Source: Agapanthus africanus (taxonomy: Eukaryota > Streptophyta > Magnoliopsida > Asparagales > Amaryllidaceae). From it: 64,000 bases of DNA. A model generated the notes under the pieces. The model searched no databases. It saw only the letters and a list, made by a program, of their open reading frames with translations, and was not told where the DNA came from. The stretch lies in assembly GCA_030015575.1 (NCBI GenBank), contig JASDDO010000014.1, forward strand, positions 166,875,911 to 166,939,910, given 5' to 3'. Below, one piece after another: positions 1 to 12,551 of this stretch. The position numbers were made by a program, and so were the translations under genes. How positions within the stretch are numbered: position 1 is the stretch's first letter; the number at the start of each line of letters is the position of its first letter.

Positions 1-854
1 GCGAGCCGACGCGAATCAGGATGTTCTCGTCAAGGACACTGGTTTCCCTGAGTCGAAGGATTTGGCCGAAGACACTGGTTTCTTCGGGGTTGAAACGAAT
101 CGGAGTATTCCTGCGGAGACACTGATTTCTCTGTGGGCCGACGCGAATCAGGAGGCTCTCATCAAGGACGCTAGTTTCCCTGAATTGAGGTAATTGCCAG
201 GGACACTGGTTTCACTGGGGTTGAAACGAATCGATATATTCCTGCAAAGACGCTAGTTTCTCTGCGGGTCGACGCGAATCAGGATGTTCTCGTCAAGGAC
301 ACTGGTTTCCCTGAGTCGAAGGATTTGGCCGAAGACACTGGTTTCTTCGGGGTTGAAACGAATCGGAGTATTCCTGCGGAGACACTGGTTTCTCTGCGGG
401 CCGACGCAAATCAGGAGGCTCTCATCAAGGACGCTAGTTTCCCTGAATTGAGGTATTTGCCAGGGACACTGGTTTCCCTAGGGTTGAAACAAATCGATGT
501 ATTCCTGCAAAGACGCTAGTTTCTCTGCGGGCCGACGCGAATCAGGATGTTCTCGTCAAGGACACTGGTTTCCCTGAGTCGAAGGATTTGGCCGAAGACA
601 CTGGTTTCTTCAGGGTTGAAACGAATCAGAGTATTCCTGCGGAGACATCGGTTTCTCTGCGGGCCGACACGAATCAGGAGGCTCTTATCAAGGACGCTAG
701 TTTCCCTGAATTGAGGTATTTTCCAGGGACACTGGTTTCCCTGGGGTTGAAACGAATCGATGTATTCCTGCAAAGACGCTAGTTTCTCTGCGGGCCGACG
801 CGAATCAAGATGTTCTCGTTAAGGACACTGGTTTCCCTGAGTCGAAGGATTTGT
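1..854. repeat. Hierarchical tandem repeat, about 263-bp unit
   Basis: The phrase beginning ATGTTCTCGT recurs at 21, 283, 547 and 810, giving units of 262-264 bp, about 3.2 copies, continuing past the left edge. Each unit holds six modules of about 44 bp, each starting with GACACTGGTTTC or GACGCTAGTTTC. Three module types alternate in order, so each unit is two diverged half-units of about 131 bp. The open frames crossing this array are a by-product of the repeat. It lies in the 3' region of the Tat fossil. Confidence 0.95.
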
Positions 855-1079
855 GGTGGTCTTTCAGGTTTTATGTAAGTTACCGTCATAACCGTGAAGC
901 TAGGAATTTGATCTTCGCTTCGTTTGCTGGCACTGCGTCTGTTGCATCAAGACGAATGTCGCGGTTTTCTCTAGGCTGTTGGTGAACCGTCGAGATTTGG
1001 CTTTGCTTTCTGGCGGAGCCTGTTGGGAAGGTATGGTTCCCTCTTTGTTTGTGCCCTTGGATTGTATACAGGGATCGAT

Positions 1080-1370
1080 GTGATCTCAACTGTAGGGCAA
1101 AATTTTCATCATTTTTTTATTGCTTTATTTTCGCGATGCTCTATCATTTCAGCTTTTATATCGCGAAGGTCGCGATTGCCCAATCATTTCGGCTATTTCC
1201 CGAGGTGCCTAATCATTTCGGCTATTTATTTTATTTTTACTCGCTACTTTTTATTGCGAGCTGCCCAATCATTTCGGCTGTTTTATATGCATACGTTTTT
1301 ACTTGCTGCTTTTTATTGCAAGTTGCTCCATCATTTCGGCTATTTTGTATGCATGTGTGGCTTGCTGGCT
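1080..1370. repeat. Irregular repeats of ATCATTTCGGCTATTT
   Basis: Five near-copies start at 1143, 1183, 1212, 1268 and 1330, separated by T-rich spacers of variable length. They belong to the non-coding 3' region of the Tat fossil. Confidence 0.8.
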
Positions 1371-1514
1371 TTTCGCCGTAAGCCTGGAATTAGACACCGG
1401 TTTCGGCATCAGCACCGCTACAACTGGGATATTGCCAGGAGAGAATCATCATTTTCCTCTGTCGATGTCGAACAAAGGTGGCTTAGCGAACAGGGTTAAG
1501 GTCCTGTCGACTAA

Positions 1515-2045
1515 GGCTTTTGACTTCATGAGCCGTAAGGGTCTCACAAAGGTATTCTCCCTACAAGTAGTAAGAATCTTGTAGGTGTATTTTCTCCTTA
1601 GGAATCGTGAGGATTCCTAAGTGTATGTTCCTCTGTAAGTCGTAAGGATCCTACAAGAGGGTTTTCTCCTTGTAAGTCGAGAGGACTTATAAGGGTTGTT
1701 CATCATGCGTACATATCCCCAGTCACGGATGGGACTTGGTTAGGGAAATGTTTATTCGCGCCCATGGATTGTATACAAGGGTCAGTATTGAACCACTTGT
1801 AGGGCAATATCGAGGGTTGTGGAGGTTGCTTAAGCACAGGTTTAGGTCTCTGTAATTTAATACTTTCAAATCTTATGAGTCGTGAGGGTCCCATAAGAGA
1901 GTTCTCCTTACGAGTCGTGAAGATCTCGCAAGTGTATTTTCTCCTTAGGAATCGTGAGGATCCCTAAGTGTGTTGTTCCCTTGTGAGTCATAAGGATCCC
2001 ACGCGGGTGGTTTCTCCTTACAAGGTCGAGAGGACCCTGCAAGTG
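1515..2045. repeat. Two clusters of short hairpin-forming repeats
   Basis: Imperfect palindromes of about 25 bp recur every 40-50 bp. Their arms resemble CTTAGGAATC and GATTCCTAAG around a GTGAG-like loop, for example at 1597-1621. One cluster spans 1515-1700, the other 1865-2045. Between them, 1730-1850 repeats the motif ATTGTATACA...TAGGGCAA that also occurs at 1055-1102, so the whole block looks like a larger degenerate duplication. Confidence 0.75.
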
Positions 2046-2360
2046 TTTTTTTTAACGAGGTTGCGCCCTTTCGGGTTTTCACAAGACTCGCCGGTAGCCC
2101 TGCTGTTTTTACTCACGGAGCCCTTTTGGATTTTCTTCCGTGCCCATTTTGCTCATGGACATACCGTTTATTTTTTTATTATTATATTTTTTTTATTCTC
2201 TCTTTTTTTTTACAAGGTCGCGCCCTTCCGAGTTTTCACGAACACTCGCCGGTAGCCCTGCTGTTTTTACTCACGGAGCCCTTTCGGGTTTTCATCCATG
2301 CCCATTTTGCTCATAGACATACCGTTTATTTTTTTATTATTATATATTTTTTTTATATTC
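2045..2360. repeat. Tandem duplication, 158-bp period
   Basis: The motif CCGGTAGCCCTGCTG occurs at 2091 and 2249 in a shared context: GCGCCCTT before it, and a T-rich block after CATACCGTTTATT. This gives two adjacent copies of about 158 bp. Confidence 0.9.
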
Positions 2361-2390
2361 ATCTCGTCAGCCTAAGGATGCTGCGGTAGT

Positions 2391-2471
2391 AGTTTAAGGA
2401 CGTTTCGGTCCGTCATTAGTTTAAGCACGTTTCGGTCCGTCATTAGTTTAAGGACGTTTCGGTCCGCTCAG
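2391..2471. repeat. Three copies of a 27-bp repeat
   Basis: AGTTTAAGGACGTTTCGG starts at 2391, 2418 (one base different) and 2445, an exact 27-bp period ending just before the integrase 3' end. Confidence 0.95.
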
Positions 2472-2565
2472 GAGAAGGCCCGCTACTGCTTATAAAGTTT
2501 GAGCTTAGGAAGATAGCGAGCGGACATAGTCGTCGTCATCTATCATTGACCTAGGCTATGGCTCA

Positions 2566-3600
2566 TTAAGCGTAGTATTTCTTTAGGAAGCGGCCGTTTA
2601 TTGGCCTGAAAGGCCTTTCACCGTGCATATCCATGAGTAGATAGGCTCCACCCTGGTAGACCTTGTCTATGATGTACGGGCCTTCATAGTTCGGCTTGAA
2701 TTTTCCCCGCTTGGCGCGATTGGGGATCATAGGCCTTTTGACCACTAGCATGAGTTTGTCTTGGCGGAATGTTCTCGGTCTAGTCAATCTTTCATATGAG
2801 CGCGTCATCTTTGCTTTATAAGCCTCCATATTTTGTTGCGCTATGAGCCGAGTTTCATCATGGGCGTCAAGCTCCTCAAGCCGAAGGTGAGCATTTTCTT
2901 CGTCCGTCAGCTCGTAGTGGACTGCCATTCGTAGAGAAGGCAGCTCTATCTCGAGGGGGAGTACTGCTTCTGTACCGAATACCAACGCGTACGGCGGTGT
3001 TCGTGGCTGTCTTGAACGTAGTTCGATACGCCCAGAGAGCTTCTTGTAGTCTCTCATGCCAGTCCTTCTTATTTCGGGACACCATCTTCTTCACGATCTT
3101 CGTCAATGTCTTGTTAAAAGCCTCAGCCAGACCGTTAGCTCGAGGATTATAGACTAAGGAGTATCTCCAGTCTATGTTATGCTGTTGTGCGAAGCGGCTG
3201 ATCTTGTGGTTTCTGTAGGCTGGTCCGTTATCGGAGACAATCCGTCGCGGAGTGCCAAACCGATAAATGACGTGTGTCTTGAAGAAATGGAGGATATTCT
3301 CCGTCTTCACTTCCCTCAGCGGTACTGCTTCTGCCCATTTGGAGAAGTAATCAGTTGTCGCCAAAATGAACCGATGTCCTCTGGACGATGTTGGTTCGAT
3401 TAGGCCGATTATGTCAGTCCCCCACATTTCGAACGGCCAGCTAGCCACTGTCGGATGTAGCAGATTCGGATGCTGATGGATGAAGTCCACGTGAATCTGG
3501 CACGAGTGGCACTGCTTCGCGTATTCGAGGCAGTCTTGGATCATCGTGGGCCAATAATAACCCATCCGTTTGATCTTCAGCTTCATCTTTGGCCCAGCTT
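2566..3600 (-). pseudogene. Tat element integrase region (fossil)
   Basis: This encodes the zinc-binding end (CHSCQ), the catalytic core (WGTDIIG, then FGTPRRIVSDNGP) and the C-terminal domain, ending in the motif RPINGRFLKKYYA typical of Tat polyproteins. It would insert element cDNA into the genome. It lies directly downstream of the double RNase H block on the same strand. The region is broken. Confidence 0.85.
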
Positions 3601-3733
3601 GGTGAGAACCACAGAGTCCGTCGTGAGTTTCTTGGACGTCTCTCTTTGCCTCTTCAGGTCCCAGGCATCTTAGCCATAAAAAATCAAATGATCTCTTATA
3701 CAGGGTATCATTGACGAAGGCGAAAGATAGGGC

Positions 3734-4933
3734 TCACTTCATGAGCTGATGTCTTGAGGATGCACCTTCGAGCGTTCGACGGTATTTGAAGTAGTCTATA
3801 AAGACTTCTCTCCGATCCTCGGCCTTTTCCCGGTCTTTTATTTGCATAGCCATTTGCTCAGTCGCTCCCTTTTCTTCGGATGATTCCGGAGATATTTCTG
3901 CTGGGGCAAGCACCCGACGGCTTTGTACCACGATTCTGACGTCATCGAGGTTCTCATCAGCCAGTTCTTTAGAGAGCTTGGCTAACGAGTCCGCTTTGCT
4001 GTTTTCCACACGCGGTATGTTTTCCAAGGTGTAGGAAGGAATTTGGGTCAAGAGTTGTTGCACCTTTTCGCCGTACTTCAGCAATTCTGGTTTGCACGTT
4101 TGGTAGTCGCCATTTACTTGGCTGACGACCAGTTGGGAGTCTCCGAATATGAGGAGGTTTTCAATTCCCATGTCGATGGCGATCTCGAGGTCTGCTATCA
4201 AAGCTTCATATTCGGCTTCATTGTTTGTCCTTGGTTCTGTTAAGGAGAGAGCAAAGCCCATTATCCCTCCTTGTGGAGTCATGAAGATAAGGCCTACCCC
4301 CGATTTGATTATAGGCGTACTTTGTTTGCGCTTCTTCATGGAAGATGCTCCATCGAAATAAAGCTCCCATCGGGTATCACCACCGTCGATTGCGTCAAAC
4401 GCATGTCCGTCTGGCAGATCGCAATTCAGAGGAGAATCGGCAGGTATCGGATGCTCAGCGAGGAAGTCGGCGATGGCCTGGCCTTTCACTGCCTTGAGAG
4501 GTTGATATGTTATCGAGAACTCCATCAAGAGTAGGGCCCATTTAGCGAGTCGACCAGTCAGTATGGCCTTCGACATCAAATACTTAAGGGGGTCCACCTT
4601 CGATATGAGACGGACTTCATGCGCCAACGCATAGTGCCTGAGCTTAGTTATCACAAAGATCAACGCCAGGCAGTGTTTTTCAATGGGGGAATAGTTGCTT
4701 TCTGCCCCCACTAGAACTCGACTTAAGTAGTAGAGCGCTTTTTCTTTTCCTTGGTCGTTCTCTTGCACCCATAATGCGCCTAAAGAACTTTCGAGGGCGG
4801 TTGTATAAAGAATAAGGGGTTTTCCCTTAACCGGAGTAGCTAACACTGGCGGATTCTGGAGGTGCTGCTTGATTTCGTCCAGCGCGTCTTGGCATTTATG
4901 ATCCCAGATGAACGAGGTTCCCTTCTTTATCAC
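3734..4933 (-). pseudogene. Tat element RNase H plus archaeal-type RNase H (fossil)
   Basis: The first half is a retroelement RNase H/connection region (LILYTTALESSLGA, then SRVLVGAESNYSPIEKHC). The second half is a separate archaeal-type RNase H with LYFDGASS, NNEAEYEALI, GDSQLVVSQV and NSKADSLAKL. Both degrade RNA in RNA:DNA hybrids during reverse transcription. The tandem pair is what places the element in the Tat lineage. It is a fossil and forms no working polyprotein here. Confidence 0.88.
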
Positions 4934-6380
4934 TGTAAGGACGGCACTTTCCTGAAAGGTTGGCTATAAATCGTCGTATATACGCGAGCTTTCCTTGGAG
5001 AGACCGCAGCTGCTTGAGAGTTCTTGGCGGGGGAATTTCCATGATTGCCTTGATCTTTGACGGATCTATCTCAATACCTCGGTGTCGGACGATGAATCCC
5101 AGGAATTTGCCCGAGGAAACTCCGAATGCACACTTGAGAGGGTTCATCTTCAAGTTGTATTGTCGGAGGCATTGAAATACGGTCTTCAGATGCTCGAGAT
5201 GTTCCTCGTATGATCTGCTTTTCACCACGAGGTCGTCGATATAGCACTCGACGATTTCATGTATGAAGTCATCGAAGATCTTCGTCATGGCCCTCTGATA
5301 GGTGGCACCGGTGTTCTTTAGACCGAAGGGCATCACCTTGTAGCAGAATATACCTAGCGGAGTCCTAAAAGCGGTGTGCTTCTGGTCTTCGGGATGCATC
5401 TTTATCTGATTATACCCTGATGAGCCGTCCATGAAGGAGAAAACTTCGTGAGTGGACGTATTGTCTATCATCAGCTCGGTGACTGGCACTGAGAAATCGT
5501 CCTTCGGGCAGGCTTTATTGAGATCCCGGAAGTCCACGCATATGCTCACCGTCCTATTTTTCTTCATCACCGGGACGAGGTTGGCGATCCACTCGGGATA
5601 TTGAACCTCCTGGATAAAGCCAGAGTCGATTAGCTTCTTGACCTCGGCATTGATACTCATCTCAAGCTCGAGCCGCATTCTTCTTGGCGCTTGTTTGACT
5701 GGCTTAACGTCCGGAGATATCGCCAATCTGTGCACAGCAATTTCTGGATCTAGTCCCGGCATTTCGGAATAGTTCCATGCGAAGCAATCTCTATGCTGCA
5801 TAAGCACGTCTTTTAACGCAGCCACCCTTTCTTCAGATAGCAGCTCGCTGACGAATGTCGGTCGTGGGTCATTCGCCGTCCCCAACTCAATTTTCTTGAG
5901 GTTATCTGCAGTAGTATGTATTCCATCCTCCAGCTCTTTCGGTGCTGGTGGAAATTCTGAGATCACCTCGTCGTTGCTGTTTTCGAAGCAACACGGAAGG
6001 TCATCCATATTCTCGGGCTCTTCTTTTGATATTGTTATCATGTGACAAGTACGAGCTCGTTTCAACGACCGATGTGAATCTGGTTCTGCTTTCGTGGCTT
6101 TGGGTTCGTGCTTCTGTGGCGGCATTACCCTCCAACTGTCAGATAAAGCGAACTTGCCGAGCTGATACTGATCTTCCACCCAGTTCTTGAAGGTGAAGCA
6201 GTCTTCGAGAGGATGCCCTATCACTCGGTAATAAGAGCAATAGTTTGGGTGTGAGACTTCGCCTGCTTGTTCGGGGTGTTTAGACTCCGGCAGCGTAAGC
6301 ATCTGGTATTTTATAGCTCGGTCAAGTATCTTCTTCGTCTTGTCCCGAGGAAAAGAGTACGCTCGACCCATTTTTCTCAT
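4896..6380 (-). pseudogene. Tat element zinc-knuckle-like region and reverse transcriptase (fossil)
   Basis: The upstream part has the CCHC-like motif YCSYYRVIGHPLEDC, common in Tat gag-pol proteins. The downstream part is reverse transcriptase: VDFRDLNKACPKDDF, FMDGSSGYNQI, MPFGLKNTGATYQRAM and the catalytic box YIDDLVVKS. It would copy the element RNA into DNA. No clear aspartic protease motif is recognised between the two. Confidence 0.88.
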
Positions 6381-6399
6381 GAGGGATAGATCGGAACCG

Positions 6400-6740
6400 C
6401 TCGATTCCCGCTTGCGTGGCTTCTTACTCCCGCTTTGTTGCTGTTAAGCGTCTTTTTCGCCTTTCGACTTATTTCTGCCTCTGCGTTGAGCCTTTTTTAT
6501 AACAGGTTGACAGGGAGCGGCATTTTTATCTTTCACAGCCTATTGGAGGAAGCGTTGCGTTTTGGCTTTCTCGTAGATGGTCATTTCGCGGTTGTGGTCG
6601 TCTCGGACTTTTTGGCCAGCTTCCCTTATAAGCTTGTTGATCAGTCGAAAATAATGCATTTTTAACACGTCAATTTCCCTATCTTTTACACTCATCTCGG
6701 TTTGCATATTAGCACATATTAGCAAAACACCCCTAAAATA
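6400..6740 (-). pseudogene. Probable gag C-terminal remnant of the Tat element
   Basis: On the minus strand this segment encodes lysine/arginine-rich and charged helical stretches (for example KKAQRRGRNKSK) immediately upstream of the zinc-knuckle-like region, where the C-terminal part of a Tat gag is expected. It is broken and short, so the call rests mainly on position and composition. Confidence 0.45.
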
Positions 6741-6859
6741 CCAGATTACATGTGTTATACTCTAAAACCGGCATTTTTAGGGAAATTGACTGTTTATCAT
6801 GGCATTGCATTATTCTTGTGTAGCGCAACACTTGTTTCGAAGTTTGTGCAGGAAATTTC
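6741..6859 (+). other. Left piece of LTR-like sequence split by the Copia insertion
   Basis: This 119-bp AT-rich segment sits between the Tat fossil and the Copia 5' LTR. The Copia target duplication ATTTC joins its end to 21832, so it was once continuous with 21837-23379. A possible LTR start is TGTGTTATAC at 6751. No coding content is seen. Confidence 0.45.
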
Positions 6860-7977
6860 TGTTGGTGTTATGTATGCCCTAGAGGCCATTACTGTACATA
6901 CGATATATATTGTAGTGGATGCTAGGACATATATAGGGAGGACTTTCTTGCTCGACATGATAGTATGCTATCTGGTTACTCTTTACCTTAACATGTACAC
7001 TGATTGTCTGTCTGTAACATGTTGGTAAAGCCCTTAGGATGTGTACTTGACTGCCTGGACTATGATGCGGATCATACTAGTGGGGACATGGTAGTCCATA
7101 AGTACATCCTTCAAGGTCCCTAGTCGTGGGTGTATCGAGACAGGGAATCGATGCACCAGAGTAGACTAGCGTATACGCATCTTGACCCATATGATGGGCG
7201 ATGGATAATCCCATATCCATCGGTGTTTGACATCAAGGATGGTGTACGGGTGCTCAGTGGAGACTGGGTACACTGGACGGACTCGCCGAGAACTCCCAGA
7301 TGGTATTATACTTCACGTCAGATGGCAGTTCTCTGGTGACACTGGTACAGGTTAGTCTGTTGACCCGAGATCGTCATAGAGTCTTGTGTGATTCCCACTG
7401 TGCTTTGATTTCCACCTTACCACGTCCAAGAGGGCGTGCAAAACGGTGGTTTTTGGGTACAGTCCCGAATCACATGGAGACAATGAGCGATAGGAGGGGA
7501 TTCGTCTCTCCCGGTATAGGGAGTTGATGTTGCGCTGTGTTCGATTGGCTATAACTGGAAATCCCTGGCCAGGGTGGTTGAGATTTACTGGTAAGTGTTA
7601 CCAGTAGTTTCTCGAACTGTTATAGACCTCATATCGACACGACTTATCGAGCTACTGGGGTCTGACGTTTACCACCCCTAGGCGAGATATGCGATATATC
7701 AGACGACGAGACCGGACTGTACGGTAAGTGTTACTGGTTGGATTCACAGGAGTGTGAGCGGGCTTGCTCGTTGATCTTCTGATCGCTCAATACCCGGGTG
7801 GCCGTTATGTTTAGTAGACCGCTTGCGGCTTGTGGGTGATTGATATGATCACCACCTACTGCCGGCGTATTGACGAGTCTTTAGAGTCCTACACAGGGGT
7901 TTCTTGGCTCAAGCGAAACGAAATAGGAGCGCATATGAGATATGTGCGGGACCGAGAATAATACCAGTATGTGATAC

Positions 7978-10900
7978 TGTCACGTCCCGAAAGTACGGAA
8001 CATGACCGGCACTTAAACTACGAAACGTCTCGAAGCGTACGTAATCTAAGTAAACCGAAAACCCAGAAATCCAAACCAAGAAAAGAAGTAGAGTGAAGGA
8101 AAACCAATTTAAAACAAGTAGTTTTAATAGCATAAGCCGAATTATGCGGTTTTTATGAACATCAAAATTTACTGAAAATTTCGGCAGAGTCTCCTTTGTA
8201 AAAACTGGCCCCCAAACGGGATACAACATGAATAGTATACGAAATCAATAAAAAGGCATCCCCAAGCGGGAGCTAGCTCTTCGTCAATCGACGGTCACAA
8301 CCACACAAGCAATATAATATACAACGCCGAAAGGCGAGGATCACAACAGAAAAGGAAACTCAAAACAGCATGAAATTCGTATAAATACAACGCGCGACTC
8401 TAAGGTCGATAGAATAAACAACACCGGTCTCTATCTCTGAAATAATTACATGTTTGGTTGATGGAACTTCTAAATACAACAGAATAATAATATACAAGAT
8501 ATAATGGGGGTACGATACAAGTAAACCCACCAACTAGCAAACCACCCGAAGGAAACTATGCCCGCAAGCCGTAATGAAACCTGTACGGCAAACCTGCAAG
8601 AAACTGGGGCACAACGGGGGTGAGTTGCCAACTCGTGAATAGAAAAACATCTACGAATAGAAATCGCATGTATGAAGCAATCCTAGGTCATACGATCAAT
8701 ATACATCCTCAAATATATATAACCAGCAGCCTATAACAAGGCTAGGGTAAATATCTAACCCGAGTGTAATCTCCTGTACCCGTGTCAGTGCCCAAGGATA
8801 GCAATATATCATATGAATGAGGTATGAATGCATGAAAACAGAATACATGTAAATGAAGAACTGTTTTCATAATTTAGTGAGATTTCCTTTGTATTTTTAA
8901 AATGAGGTATCATAATGAAATCAGCATAAAACAGTGCCTAGCATCGGCACAAAACGTAATCCCAATATCTCGATATCTCTGTATCACAGTCTCTGTACCT
9001 CAAAATCTCGAAATCTCAATGTCTCAATCAAAATATCTAGGGCGCCGTCAGTCCAGACCGGCCCCTACCATCCATCTCAAAACCACGACGGTATCCTCCG
9101 GATATCCGACGCGTCGGGTAAAATCACCGGTAGGTAGTGCTCCCCTGCCAGGCTCACATCGTCATCATCACACGCTTCTTGCCCCGGGGTACCTTACCGG
9201 GTCCACCATGTACCCGAAACGGTTCATCCGCCTCCTCGAATCGGGTCTCGCAATCCATCAGCAAACTCATGGTGGACGACTCATACATCATGGGAAAACC
9301 GCACTTTTTATTTTAAAGAGAGAAGGAAGCTTATATAAGTTTTGCGGTTTTCCTCCAAAACCAGAAAATCTCATAGAAATCCGAATCCAATCCTCAATAG
9401 CATGTAAACAGTGCATATCGGCATAAAAATCCATGAATGCGGCATAACAATGAGTATTAACATGCATGAAGTAACAAGTAATATCTACAATGTCTAATCT
9501 AGCATATAAGGCGAGTACACTAATATCATGTCTAAATTATTAGCTAACAACCTATGTCAATGCAATAGTATTTCTAAAGTGTACGTGGCATGACAATTAC
9601 CGATGAAGATGTGTGTGAGCCGGCAAGTAAGTGTACGTGGTACATACGCATCATCGGTAATGGTGCTGGTGTCCTAACAGCATGATATCAATAATGGAGT
9701 ATGAAACATAATATAAGCATGCGATGCGAAGCGAACCACAATAAAGAGCGGGAGCTGAATACTAGACGCAACTATAACTAATCTGCATTAACCTAATATA
9801 AGTCCTACAAATGGTGCCTTTTGAAATAACATGACTCATGGGGTTTTGAAAATAGGGGCTACGGTGTTTTTATGAAAAGATACTTCTTTTGAAATATCCG
9901 TAGGATCCCTTGGGCTGTCTTTTAAAATACCCACGATTCGTTAGTTTTTGAAATAGATAAGAATCGAATCTAATCTAACAACTAAACTAAACTAAAGGGC
10001 TAAGCTAACCAGCTGGACTACAGGTAAGGAAACCGCCTAACATCTGAGTCGATGTATATACATACCTGTATATATATTAGTCGGTGATCCCGCCTCAATA
10101 ATATCATATCCGATACCATATCTATAATCAGACATCCCAAGTCAAGAGTGCGGATCAATCATCAATATATAGCTCGTACGTAAATCCGTCGTACGGCATC
10201 CCCAAATCTGGGTACGGGTCAAAGTCACATCAATCACACTATTCAATTGGTATCTTCTTTATCAAATATCATGATCAAGAATAATGTCCTACGTCTAGTA
10301 CAATATTGATGCCATCTATGTATGCATGCGGGTGTAAGAATTACTACGTCAGAAGACCCGCTAAAACATCATGTCGTATCTCAATACGAACCAAATCACG
10401 TCACCGATCTCCTGGCCTCAAGCCCAATCTCATCGACTCATCTCAAATTCCAAATACTATCCTCAAATCCAGTATATGAACACATAGTCCCATACCCATG
10501 TGAACACATAAATATATATTCTCATACACGCACATATGAAATAAGGAATGTATGCAAGTATGTATATGTGTGTATGTGTAAGTGTAGTGCACCCACTACC
10601 TAAGGTTTCGTAACCATGCACCAATCCAACACCAATATCCATCTAAAATCATCAATAATAAATCCTAACAACATATCATAAATTGTTGGTGTGTATACGT
10701 ATCCGTATACATCACCACGGACTGCGGGGGTGCTATACGCCATCCACCCGACTTCTCCCCGTAGATATAAATCTACTCACCTGGTCCTCGCTAGCCGGTG
10801 CCGACGCCGCCACGCGCTTGCTTGTCGTCTCGAAGTCCACATGGGGTACCTACATATCATAACGCACCGTATCGCATTAAAAATAAATTCGAAATCGAAA

Positions 10901-12551
10901 CGGCATACGAAAATCAAATCGGCACGCGTATCACGCGTAGGTCCAAACCTATCGCCTACGCATGCAAGAATAGTCAAACCAACCCTCGATGTCGATGTAC
11001 AAACGTCAAACCATCGAGAAAAATCCAATCACACTCATTTGCACAATTACAAGCACTAATTATAATATAAAATAGCTTACAATTCCCAAAAACCCCAATT
11101 TCACTTAAAAAGTCGTTTTTCCGAAAATCTAGCAAGCACAATTCGCCGTTTTTGTACAAAACATGATGTTTAAATGAATGTAGCGGCCAATATACTTATT
11201 AAATATCTTAAATAAGTCATAGAAATAATTTCCGGAATTTAATCTCATTAAATTCCAAAAAGCCTAATATTCTAGTTTACAAAATACCCTTTTTAACAAT
11301 TTCATAGCAAAAATGCACAAACTACAATTTAGGTTGGATTTCCATGAACTAAAGTGTTAAACTATACTTAATAAAGTTAATAATATGATAAAAACCCTAA
11401 CCATATTTTTAATCTCATATTTCGAATTAAATCAAAAAAACTAGTTTGTAACAAAAAGCTTAATTTGGACATTTTTCAAGTAACAACTTGTAATTAACAA
11501 CTAGATTAGTTTTCTACAAAACTAAATATATTAATCCACCCCACTAAATCATACACAATCAAACACAACTCATTTCCACAACAAACCCTAACTTGAAATC
11601 TTTAATCATGCAATTAAACTCACATAACCCAAATTAACACTTAATTAACTTAGCTTTAAGAAATTAAGTAACAAACTAAGCAAAAAGTTTAGAATTATAC
11701 CCAAAACATTTGAAGATCCACAAGCATCCATGGCCCTCCAAAATGCTCTCTTTTCACAAGGATCCATGCTATACGGGCTAAGCTAAAATGGGTAGGAGTC
11801 AGATTTGGGTTTTGGGATTTTTTTGATGGATTTTGGGGCAATTTTTGATGAAGTTTTGAAGAGAAAAGAGAAGGGAAATGGGGGGGCTGTTGCTGCAGTA
11901 GGAGAGGGGGGTCGGCTGGAATGGGAGGGGGAGAGGAGAGAGAGGGAGGTAGAGAAAGTGGGGGGAGAAAGTCAAGGTCAAAGCAAAGTCAAAAGTCTAA
12001 CTAATTTATCCATTTTCTTTTCTATTCTTTCATTTCATTTCCTTTGAAATTCAAGTGGGGAAAAAGATGGTGGCTGCTGAATTCAGCCATGGTGAGAAGT
12101 GAATGGGGGTGTGTGGGTGTGGGTACGGGTGTGGGGTGATGAAAAATGATAAATACAATACCCCAAACATCCATTTACGCTAAAAAAAAGCCTTTTTTCT
12201 TCAATAATTTCTAAACCGTTTTGGCAAATGATTTTGTTCCAAAAACCACATGATAAAATTTTATTTAATGTTTTATGATGCACAAAATTTGTTTCAACTC
12301 ATTCCAATTTGTAATTTTCCCTAATTAAATGTATTAGTGACGGCTTAAAATAATAATAAAATAATATTTTTTTCAGAAAATTTGAAATTTCACCAGCGGC
12401 TCAATAAACACCAAATAATAGCAATTACATAGCTAGAATATGTATATTTAATTTTTATAATAAGATATTTGTATTTTGACTTTTTACAGAAAACCCCCTT
12501 ATTTTACCGATTTTTTCGAAATTTCACCGAAACGATTTTCAAAACGTTATA
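7978..12551 (-). mobile_element. Solo LTR related to the LARD family
   Basis: On the plus strand it begins TGTCACGTCCCG and ends AAAACGTTATA, the reverse complement of an LTR running TGTAACG...GTGACA. It is flanked by the duplication GATAC (7973-7977 and 12552-12556), and the empty site is preserved in the Copia 3' LTR near 20737. Many blocks match the reverse complement of the LARD LTRs, for example the CCACGGACTGCGGGGGTGC block near 10719 and the GCCAGGCTC block near 9148, but it is clearly more diverged. No internal region, primer site or polypurine tract is present, so it is a solo LTR of 4574 bp. Confidence 0.88.
10781..10849 (-). other. Splice-flanked 69-bp block in the solo LTR
   Basis: On the minus strand the block is preceded by ATATGTAG and followed by GTGAGTAG, so it looks like a small exon with acceptor and donor. 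The same block, also 69 bp, sits in both LARD LTRs. The reading frame is not shared between copies, so a non-coding exon is more likely than a protein-coding one. Confidence 0.5.

Larger units (their letters stand above)
1..6740 (-). mobile_element. Fossil Ty3 retrotransposon, Tat/Ogre lineage
   Basis: Reading on the minus strand, the order is a gag remnant, a zinc-knuckle-like region, reverse transcriptase, RNase H, a second archaeal-type RNase H, then integrase, followed by a long tandem-repeat-rich 3' region that reaches the window edge. A second RNase H between RNase H and integrase is the hallmark of the Tat lineage (Ogre, Retand, Grande). Repeat-rich 3' regions are also known for this lineage. 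The element is broken, with several breaks, and no LTR of its own is recognised in the window. Its 5' side stops near 6740, where LTR-like sequence begins. It is likely old. Confidence 0.85.

Noticed and set aside
325-782. Repeated open frames of 64-85 codons starting MAEDTGFF or similar
   Set aside because: They simply follow the 263-bp tandem repeat, in both strands, and match no protein family.
1-854. CRISPR-like array
   Set aside because: Plant nuclear sequence; modules are nested and spacers are themselves repeats, unlike a CRISPR array.
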